Positions 10,626-21,300 of a DNA stretch of 64,000 bases are shown piece by piece. Position numbers and translations under genes: made by a program. The notes below the pieces were generated by a model that did no database searches, was not told where the DNA came from, and worked only from the letters and a program-made list of their open reading frames with translations. Position 1 is the stretch's first letter; every line of letters starts with the position of its first letter. This DNA comes from Platanthera guangdongensis. Lineage: Eukaryota > Streptophyta > Magnoliopsida > Asparagales > Orchidaceae. Where the stretch lies: positions 171,263,220 through 171,327,219 of the forward strand of contig CM077162.1 of the NCBI GenBank assembly GCA_039583875.1, in the 5' to 3' direction.

Positions 10626-11381
10626 GTAACCACACACTAACTGTCAGGTTAGTGGGGAAATTTCATTTTTAAAATAATTGGTGTACTTAGCAAAATAGAT
10701 TATCATTATATGCGCCCCTAAACTATGACAAAATTTTTTATAAAAGTGGTTGTGGTGTGCGGATAACTGCGTAACCATCATAACCACCTCCTGGAGGCTA
10801 TAAAAGGAGCTATAGGCCTCCTCATTTCTCACATTTTCCTTCGAGCTTTCTTCTTCCTCGGGACGAAGCTCTGCCAGATTTCAATTACGAGCAGCACTCA
10901 AGCCGCATTCAAGCCATCTCCAAGCCGCATTCGAGGCACCTTTAAGCCACCTGATGAAACCCGATTTCTCCGCTTCCAGAAGGCCTCCACAATCGCAAAA
11001 TTAAGTGCTCCACTCCCTCGTTCAGTGTCAACGTGATGCCCAACAAAGCCTATTGCAGCAAAGCATAATTTGTAACAAACACCGGGCGAGACAGCCTATC
11101 GTCCGCCGAGCTCTAAGTGTTCTCTCATCTTCAAATTGTAACGAGTAGCGGTCTGTCGCCCTTGATTCCATGGACAAGCTGTAACAATAGGGAAATAGTA
11201 TACTTTGACCGGCACAGATCCGATCACGTGATTTTTTACCCGGTTGAGGTGTTTTTCCACATTAAAACTTTGTGTGTACGATCGACTCATCTCATTAACT
11301 GTGTGCACGCTCGATCGTTCCTAGAGCTAAGGCGTTTCAGACTATTTCGATCTGACCGGAACGTCGAGTTAGGCCGCAACA
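10626..11381 (+). repeat. 3' LTR of Gypsy-1
   Basis: It pairs with 149-906 and keeps the TATAAAA box at 10799-10805. It ends at GCAACA (11381). Divergence from the 5' copy includes substitutions and small indels. Confidence 0.8.
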
Positions 11382-12845
11382 CTATCATATCTTTCTCTTT
11401 ATCAAGAAAGATTGGATTATAGCTGTTGGAGCAAGTTTCATTTAAAATATAACTTTATAAGGAAATTTTTTTTGTACCGCCAACTATTTCAAAAAAAGAT
11501 TTATAGTCTCAGAACTTGATATGATTAAGTATTCAATCATACTATCTGTTGGAATTTAATAATTCAGAAGAAGAAAAAAGAATTTGAATTAATTCAAATG
11601 GTTTATGTCGGGTAAGATAGAGAAGAACAATACAAAATTATATAGATACATATATATAGATGTGATACAGAGGGCAAAATGTCTCTCTCTTGACACTTAG
11701 CGCAAGCTCAAACAACTCTCTACTTTTTGAACATTTTTCATCTAAGAAAAACAACAAGGCAACAAATAAGATATAATAAATTTTCTACTCTTAGAAGAGA
11801 ACATGAATATTTCTACTCTCTTGAAAAAAAATCAATTTTTCTATTCATAAAAGAAGCATATTCTCTAGTGAAATTCAAACAACAATATTCAGATTATATC
11901 TTCAGAACAATGTTGAAAGAATACGACTTTCTAGAAACCTCTCTCCGACTCAAACAGTGTAAAGGAGTCTTGAGAATCCCCCTCAAAGGACAACATCTGT
12001 TCTAAGAGTCTCCTGACTAAAAGATGAAGTGATTTTGAAGAGACTTTATCAATAACTCCCAGTTCTAAGAGTCTCCTTACCAAAAGACTCAGTGGCTGAG
12101 CTTCCTTATCAACAACTCACTTGGCCTTATCAACTCGTGATTCTAAGAGTCTCATAATCAAAAGAGTCGGCACTATAGATAATGAAATCCGTACTACGAT
12201 AGAAGAGATTAGCGTATCCGTGTTGGAGAACCACTATATTACTTATGTCGTTTGTGTTGTGTGCATTTTCTCTGTACTTCTTTTCTGCACCCTTTCTTCG
12301 TTGTTGTGCTTGTGATATGTTTACTTCAAGAAACTATTGAAATAGTGAAGCTAAATCGAAGTAAAAATTTAAATACTATATTCACCCTCCCTTCAGAGTA
12401 CATCTGTTGGATTAGCTTCTCCCTTTTCGTACTAATTAAAACTAGAGCTTGAAATAATGAAATAAGATGCCAGACTCATGAAAAGGCTTTAAGGTATAGA
12501 AATTGGAATTTGGAACAATGTAATAAGCATGAAAACATGACAAACCAAGATATAGGACATTAAAGTTTTAAAAGTAAATTGTAATACCTAAAAATTGTAA
12601 GTAACTGAGTAATAAAAATTGGAACTTACTTGGGTCGCAACTAGTTGCTTTTTTTTTTTCAAAAATTAGACCGACAGTTTTATTTTTCTTCTAAAATCTG
12701 GTCAGCAGCTTTATATTGTACAACCAACAATTTTATATTATACAACCATCAGCTTTATATTGTACAACCAGTAGTTTTTTTTAAAAAAATCACATCTGGA
12801 CATGTGCCCGAGTGCGTCTTCCATGTAGTTTTGCATATGATTATT
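11382..12845. other. AT-rich unclassified DNA with three spaced direct repeats
   Basis: No gene is recognised. Three copies of a TCTAAGAGTCTC unit followed by a variable CCTGACTAAAAGA-like tail occur near 12002, 12064 and 12142. A TGTTGGAATT motif at 11549 resembles an LTR start but no partner copy was found. Confidence 0.4.
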
Positions 12846-13370
12846 AGGACCTTCCCCGGGAGTTTGTATAGTTACAGATTGCACCCCTCTATCTTGTGAA
12901 ATTATATGTACATCCCCTTTTAAGTTTTCCCAATTTACCAAAATGTCCTTTGTTAGAAATATGGATCGAAAATGATAAAATCAGACGAATTTTTTTTATG
13001 ATATTCAATTTCACCATTTGTAATGACTCTACATTGAAAGGTATGATTTTTCCTTAGAAGTATAGATGAAAAGTGATCAAACATGTCAAATTATTTTATT
13101 ATGATTTAATTTTTTTTTTTGTAATAACTCTACATTGAAAAGAGTTTACATTTATCTCCCCTCTAAGTTTCCCCAGTTTACAAAAATGTCTCTTTCGTTA
13201 GAAATATGAATGAAAAAATGATAAAATCAGCCAAATTATTTTATGATATTTCAATTTTATATTTTTATAATGATTTTAGATTTATTACAAGGGTAAAATG
13301 CAACCTATATTTATCCGAACTTGAGATCTCGATAATTAACCCTATATTGTATATAACTAAATATGTCCAA
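12846..13370. repeat. Partial copy of the MITE family seen at 58001-58594
   Basis: The start (AGGACCTTCCCCGGGAGTTT, then GCACCCCTCTATCTT) matches the inverted right end of the 58001-58594 element. An internal block with GTTAGAAATATGGAT and AAAATGATAAAATCA occurs twice (about 12925 and 13175), so the copy is rearranged and lacks a clear second terminus. It lies upstream of the first recognised CESA exon. Confidence 0.55.
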
Positions 13371-13504
13371 GAGACTCAAATATTCGTCTTCATCTTCTTA
13401 ATTCCGGGGTAAGAAGAATGGCAGCTGGTTTCTTGAAAAACACATTTATCTGCTTTGATATGCAGGATGCCAGATTACTCACAATGTTATAAACATGCAT
13501 GCAG

Positions 13505-13582
13505 ATAGTCAACAAGTCGAAGGAGATGAAGATGTGAAGCTAAAATTACATGATGATTCTATCGAAGAAATCCAAATCAATG
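13505..13582 (+). CDS. CESA4: CESA4 exon 1 of those found (probable; acidic linker after RING)
   Basis: AG acceptor at 13503-13504 and GT donor at 13583-13584. The peptide [20 protein letters not shown] resembles the acidic stretch (RVEGDEDEED-like) that follows the RING finger in CESA proteins. It ends in phase 1, and joining to the next exon gives an intact Ala codon, which supports the call. The conserved residues are few, so this is a probable exon only. Confidence 0.5.
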
Positions 13583-15270
13583 GTATATTTTTATATGTTA
13601 TGTAATGTAAACATATAGATATGTTTTTTGAAAAGATAAATGGATGTAACATATAATTATGTTAACTTGTAATTTTTTTGATAATTAATATAATAAATAT
13701 AAATAAATAAATGCACAACTATAACTAGTGTGAGAGACGGAGATGCATGATCTATTAAGTAATCATGAGGATGCATTTTGTAGCTACTGGGAAATTGGAA
13801 GCAGAGAGGAAGCTCAAAGAAGACAATATGGAGTGGAGCGAAAGGTTGGAGAAATGGAAGGCAATGCATGAAGATAGAGGAGTTACGAAAAGAGAAGAAG
13901 ATGCGGGCAACAATGATCACGAGATCGACGAGGACTACATGCTGTGAGCTAACAATCTTTTTAACCTTTCTTTTAATTTTGAGTAATGTTATAAGGAGAT
14001 CTAAAATAACTATTCGCACACCAAAAATCCCCCTAAAATCTACATTATTATCACAATCCAAAAACTAGAGAACCAAAAAATTTCTGTGGGAACCTCTCCT
14101 TCATTTGCTCTAACTGAAGTACGATTTTTTTTAAAAGTGATGTTATAGGCAGCCCAATCTTGACTAATGACAAATCATGTTTTAAAAAGATAAGAATTTT
14201 TTTTCTCCTCCTCAAACCCACTAGTGGCAACCCCCTTTCTTTCCCGCCCTCCTTCTTTTCTGTTGCGTGCTATCAAGAAGATCCTGGCCACAGATTTCCA
14301 AGAAGTCTTCTTGCGGATGGGTCTCATCGTTCATACCAATTGTAGTTAACTGCGTATAGCAAAAATCGAACTGCATATAACACTGCCCTAATTTTTGTAT
14401 CAAAATTCAATAATAATAATAATAATAATAATAATATATTTTTTATAAATAGCGTGGCTGAGGCTCGACAGCCACTGTGGCGAAAGGTGCCGATCCCATC
14501 AAGCCGAATAAGCCCATACCGCATTGCCATCGTCCTCCGCCTCATCGTTCTCGCCTTCTTCCTCCGATTCCGCATCATCACTCCGGCGAAGGACGCCTTC
14601 GGGCTCTGGCTCACATCCGTCATATGCGAGATCTGGTTCGCTCTCTCATGGATTCTCGATCAGTTTCCCAAATGGTTTCCCGTTACCCGCGAGACCTACC
14701 TCGACCGCCTCTCCGCCCGATTCGAGGGGCGTCTCGCCGCCGTCGATATCTTCGTCAGCACTGTCGATCCGCTCAAGGAACCGCCCATCATCACGGCCAA
14801 CACCGTGCTATCCATTCTCGCCGTGGATTACCCGGTCGACAAGGTGAGCTGCTACGTGTCCGACGATGGCGCATCGATGTTGCTGTTCGATTCGCTTGCG
14901 GAGACGGCCGAGTTCGCCCGCCGGTGGGTTCCGTTTTGCAAGAAGCACGCCGTCGAGCCCCGAGCCCCCGAGCTGTACTTCTCAGAGAAAATTGATTATC
15001 TCAAAGATAAGGTGCAGCCCACGTTCGTGAAGGAGAGAAGAGCTATGAAGGTTTGTTGTTTTGCTAAATTAATTCGTTGTTAATTAAAATAAATAGTTAT
15101 ATTATTGGTGATTACAGAGAGAATATGAGGAGTTTAAGGTGAGGATGAACGGTTTGGTGGCCAAGGCACAGAAAAGGCCGGAGGATGGCTGGGTGATGTT
15201 GGATGGCACACACTGGCCTGGGAACAACACTCGTGACCATCCAGGCATGATACAGGTTAATTCAATACTG

Positions 15271-15329
<59 letters not shown>

Positions 15330-18300
15330 CTTCAATTTATTTATTTATCATTTATTTTTACAATTCCACCACTCCAAAATATATGGTACAGTTACCATAA
15401 GGACAAAAGTAAGTTATTGGGGGTGTAATAGGACACTGAAGAGTAAAGTGATTTGAATGCAATATTCAATTTCTCATACAATTAAGGCTCCGTTTGGCAC
15501 GGTGGTGGCAACCTAAGGAGCTTCATCCACTTTTTTGTTCAAACGGATGATGTTTGTTAGGTGATCCTTAACGAATGACGTTTTAACCCATGCACTTACG
15601 ACCGCCACCACCGTGCCAAACGGAGCCTAAGTGATACTGCCCCATGCATGTACTTAATATTAAAAATATATAAATATATACTATAATTTTCAAAATAGGG
15701 AAGATAAGTGAATTTGAGCTATTCAATTTCAATCTTCCTCATCAAAAACACAAGTTCACAAATCAATACGACATAACATAAAGTTTTCAAACATTAAGCA
15801 TTCATAAATATTACAAAATGTAGCATTCATAAATATTACAAAATTTAGCATTCATAAATATTACAAAATTTAACATCTTATATGTTTAACCAAAAGAGAT
15901 AATATTAAATTTAAGCCTACTCATCAGTCTTTTTTTCTTGTTCTTCTTCATTTTTGGAGATCAACTTCATTGTTAGAGATCAACATCTTCAATCTCCGAT
16001 TAGTCTAGGGACAAGTTAGACATTTTGTTAATAACTTGTGTCGTATCAACACGTTCAATAAACGTGCTTGTAACAGAAACGTACCAGTACCAAAAACATA
16101 CTCGGTACAGATACACAACTTAATTGAACGTACCAACACTTCCTAGCATAGAGCCAATTTATGTTTACGCTAGAAAAACAGACTCCTATCACAATATGCA
16201 GAATAATGTGCTAAGACCAAGTGTGTCCACATAGGTGTATCCGTCGAGCTTCGGGTACGTACCGGTACTGGATACATATCCGGTACGGGTACACTACCTT
16301 CGGGGAGGTATCCGTGCTTCATAGACACACACACACACATTACACACACACACACTGCACACACTGCACAAACACTGCACACACTACACAAACACTGCAC
16401 ACACACACTGCACAAACACTGTACACACTACACACATTGCACAAACACTGCACGCACTACACACACACTGCACACACACACACATACTCCACGCACACAC
16501 TCCACGCACACACTCCACCCACATGTTGCACACACACTGCACACATATGTTGCACACACGCTTTACACACACGCTGCACGCACACGCTGCACACACACGT
16601 TGCACACACACTGCACGCACACACATTGAATACACACACTGCACACACATAGTTCATACACACACACTTCACACACACACATTGCACACACACACACACT
16701 GCACACACACTGCACACACACTGCACACACACTGCACACACACTGCACACACACTGCACACACACTACACACACACACACTGCACACACACTGCACACAC
16801 ACTGCACACACACTTGCACACACACTTGCACACACACTTGCACACACACTTGCACACACACTTGCACACACACTGCACACACACTTTCACACACACTGCA
16901 CACACACACTGCACACACACTGCACACACACTGCAAACACACTGCCCACACACTACGCACACACTACCCACACACACTGCACACACACTGCACACACACT
17001 CCACACACACGCCACACACTCCACACACACTCCACACACACTACACACACTACACACACACTACACACGCACTACACACGCACTACACACACACTGTTAC
17101 TATGATATGTCATGGTGAAACATATAGGTTCTAGTCCCTTGTATTCTAAACTAAACCCGAATCGGGGGCTCAGATACCAATCTGACGCAGGAAGACCCTA
17201 TATAATCGGTAAATAGTGAGTGAAACTCTTACATGCAACCATGCATGAATTTGCTACGAACATGAATGTTGCGCGATCAGAAAACAAACGAGATTGCATT
17301 AATTGAAAGAGCATAAATACAATCCGGAGCAACCCCTGACCAAGATCAAGGAGGCTGGATCCTCCAAGATCCTTCTCTCCAAGGAGAGCCAAAAATAAGT
17401 ATTACATCCAAGATGATTTAACTTACAAATCCCTCCCCCTTATATAGATGAGGGAGGACAAACATGATAAGACAACATATTTAATTAGTAGTAATTAATT
17501 AATATAACCTAATTAATATTAATTAATGATAAACAACAACAACAACACTCAAGCCTTTAACCCACTATAGTGGGGTCGGCTATATGGATCCTTTGACGAC
17601 ATTGTGCCCTATCTTTTGTCATAATCTCACTAATGCCCAAGTATCTTTCCGTATAGTTTCATTCCAAGTCTTTATTGGTCTACCCCTCCCTCGTTTAACA
17701 TGCGTAGTGACTAGACTCTCACAACGCCTAACTTGTACCTCTAATGGTCTCCTTTGTATGTGTCCAAACCATCTTAATCTCATTAATTAATTAATGATAA
17801 TTAATTAATATTAACCAATCAATTAATTACTAATTAATTGCTAAATCATGGTGTTCTCCATATGCGATGTACGATGGTCCCGGAGAGTAGTCGCTCCGGA
17901 AAATGCTCGAGTGTAACATACTATTGCTATTGAAAATCGACCTTGTCACCAAGGTCGAGTTTATATTTTTTTTCCGAATCCTTAAGAATGCGAGGGATGT
18001 ATAACTTGTGTTGGCGGGATGAAAGGGAGAGAATATAAAAGATTAAACTGAAAGAGGAGGTAGTCAAAGAAAAGTGGTTGTGCTTTTGTTTGTAATGGGA
18101 AGAGGAAAAAAAAAAAGAACAAAAAAGTTGATGTGACAAGATAACGGAGGAAAATTAAAGAAAGTGAGAGTGTATGGTGGAGAATTTTTGGTAGTTAGAT
18201 AGTGGCGTGTAGTGGTTATAAAAAGGACAGTAAAAGGGAGAGTTTGTTGTAAATGTAATATGGACCGTGATCAATATCCCGCAGAAGCCAAAGCGTCCTG

Positions 18301-21300
18301 CCGACTCTTATCTTATTCCCTATGTTTATCTACCTGTTTAATTGTGTATTGTTTCCAATGATGTCTTTTCATTTCTTGCATGAGTTATCAGTACAAATAT
18401 GTAATGTCTGTGTTATGTTTGCAATTAAGTAAAAAGCAATTTCCTTTCCACATTGTTCCCGTGCTTGATCATTTTCCTACATTGATCATTTTCCTACATT
18501 GATCATTTTCCTACATTGATCATTTTCCTACATTGATCATTTTCCTACATTGATCATTTTCCTACATTGATCATTTTCCTACATTGATCATTTTCCTACA
18601 TTGATATCAGAGATTATTCTTTCCTCCTATCTATCATGGCTTCATAATCTACCTCCGGTGTTCTCTTGTTTGAAGGAGAGTCTTATGAGTTTTGGGCCAT
18701 CAAAATTAAAACATTGTTCCTTTCTCAAGGTTTGTGGAGTGTTGTCGATCTTGACCCTCAATTTCCTGACTCTAGCAAGGCGACAAAAGACACCATCATC
18801 ATTGTCAACCCTGATGAGCTGATGCGGATGCCAAGGCCCTTCTCATCATTCAACAAGGTTGCCAACACTATTTTCCCTCGCATCATGGGCGCTACTTCCT
18901 CCAAACAAGCATGGGAAACCCTTCGTGATAAATTTAAAGGGTTGAAGAAAGTTGTCACAATAAAACTCCAAACTCTTTGGAGAAATCTCGAAACGATCAA
19001 CATGTCACCGGATGAAAAGGTTCAAGACTTCGTCGCCCAGACCATGGTTCTCAAGAAACCAACAGAGTCAAATAATATTCTCAGCTGGTGGTAGCCATAG
19101 CCCGAAGCTCAGTTTCAGTGCTGGAATGAGAACCACCAATCTGTTTCTTGAACTTCCATGCAATAAGTGAAGAATCTAAGAACAGACAGAAACCAATGAC
19201 AGAGCGAAAACCAACAAGATCACTAGCCTATACAACATTCGAGTAAGCACGGAGTTGTAGAGAACTACCCCTAGAGAAGAAGAGACCACAAGAAGTCGTC
19301 GCTCAGAGATAGCACAGGAACTGCAATAGGTGACCATAATACACAAAGGTGGGTGCACTAACAATCTGGCTCAACACATGAACAGTGTGGGCAATGTCGG
19401 GCTGAGTAATGGTGAGGTAGACGAGACTCCCAACGAGATGACAGTAGCGAGTAGCATCAAAGAGTGGAACCCCATCATCCGGACGTAGCTGAAGGTGAAG
19501 TTCTATAGGAGTGTCCATTGTGCGAGAGTCAGAGAGAGCAGCCCAAGTTAGGAGATCTGATGTGCAACGCTGCTGAGAGAGCCGAAAACTGTTATCTGTA
19601 GAGCTGACCTCAAGGACCAAGATGTAGCTCAGCTGTCCAAGGTCAGTTATCTGAAACTGCTGCTGAGGGTGATGCTTGACGAAGGCCACATAAGAAGGAT
19701 CATCATCAACAATAATCATATCATCCACATAAAGTAGCAAAATGGTCCGACCACGAGAGCAGTGTACGAACAGAGCTGGATTTTGTGGACTTGGTTGAAA
19801 ACCAACAACTGTAATGGCTGAGCTGAAACGTGCAAACCACGCGCGGGGCGCCTGCTTGAGCCCATAAAGAACTCGCCTCAAGAGACAGACAAGGCGTGGG
19901 GGATAGGATAATGCAAGAGAAGGAAGCATGTATACCTCCTGCTGAAGATCACTGTGAAGAAAGACATTCTTCATGTCGAGTTGAGACAAAGATCAGTGAC
20001 GAACAACTGCAATTGCAATAAGCGTACGAACCGTAGTCATGCGAGCAATCAGAGCAAAGGTCTCGTCGTAGTCGCGTCCCCGCTCCTGTGAAAAAACACA
20101 AGCCACAAGCCTAGTCCTGTACCTCTCCACAGAACCATCAAAGTGAGTCTTGACTTTGAAGACCCACTTTCAAGTAATATGAATAACGCCAGGTGGAAGA
20201 GGAACAAACTCTCAGGCACGAGTGTGTGCGAGTGCCTCCAACTCAACAGCTATGACAGCTTACCACTCAGGTATCTGGGCAGCCTCACAGTAGAAAGTCG
20301 GCTCTGGAGTACCACAAGAAGTAGCGGGAAGGGCATGCAGGTCCAGCGGTACTGTAACAAGACTAAGGCGGTCGGGGGATGTCCCTCACGAAGTGGGTAG
20401 CGACGCGCAGGAGGATCATCCACATGACACTCATTAGGATCATCCACATGACACTCATTAGGATCATCCACAGGACACTCACTGGAGGAGACAAACACTG
20501 AATCTAGGGGAACTAAAGGCGAGGGGATAAAAGGGGGACAATGAGTGTAGTGATATGGAAGGGGGACGACGACGAGCTTGTCAAAGGAAGAAGTGGGTGA
20601 CGAAGGGGAGTGAGGAGGTGATGAGACTGGAGAGGTCGGACGCAAGAGAAGAGGAGAGGAACATATCGATGGAGAGGAGATATGAGGCGGTGAGATGGGA
20701 AAGGTGATAAACAACACATCAAAGGGAGTAACAGATGAGTGTGAGATCAAGAGGACAAAGGACACAAAGATAGGGTGATGCTTATCAAATGTGACATCAC
20801 GTGAGATGTGAAGTTGACGTGCAACATGATCATAACATCGATAGCCCTTGTGCTCAGTACTGTATCCAAGAAAGACACAATGTAAAGATTGAACAAAGAG
20901 CTTGATACGCGCACGTGGAGGAAGTAGAATATAACACCGACAAGCAAAAACACGAACATGAGTATAACGTGGGGGTCGAGAGTACAGACACTCACCATGA
21001 TACTGATCCCGAAGAAAAGTGGAGGGCTGCAGATTAATAAGGCAGATAGCAGTGGAGACAGCCTCATCCCCAAAGTGAGAAGGAACGTGGGAGGAGATGA
21101 CAAAAGTGCGGGTTATCCAAATGATGTGGCAATGATTTCTTTTAGCAGTGTCATTCTGAGCGTGGACCCCGGGACAAGCAAGCTGAGGGAGAGTGTTGTA
21201 GCTAGCAGATTGTGAAAAGCATGAGAGAGGAACCCCCCCGAGTCAAAATCAAAAATACGTATAGAATCAGAAAACTGGGTGCGCACCATAACAAAAAAAG

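Larger units (their letters stand above)
149..11381 (+). mobile_element. Gypsy-1: old Ty3/gypsy LTR retrotransposon (gag-protease only)
   Basis: Two direct repeats of about 756 bp (149-906 and 10626-11381) flank an interior with a primer-binding-site-like sequence, a gag gene in pieces, a zinc-knuckle remnant and a retropepsin-like region. No reverse transcriptase, RNase H or integrase was found between 8700 and 10625, so the element is non-autonomous or deleted. The LTRs are clearly diverged (roughly 85-90% by eye), so it is older than the Copia element inside it. Gag-protease organisation and the long 3' noncoding part resemble Tat/Athila-like lineages, which is inference. No clear target-site duplication could be defined. 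Confidence 0.8.

Noticed and set aside
16221..17134. Long Cys/Val-rich and His/Thr-rich reading frames
   Set aside because: They are products of the CA-rich satellite in all frames and both strands; no start context, domain or conservation.
18463..18602. CRISPR-like direct repeats
   Set aside because: Units are contiguous with no spacers, in a plant retroelement; the same holds for the 25-, 27- and 40-bp arrays.
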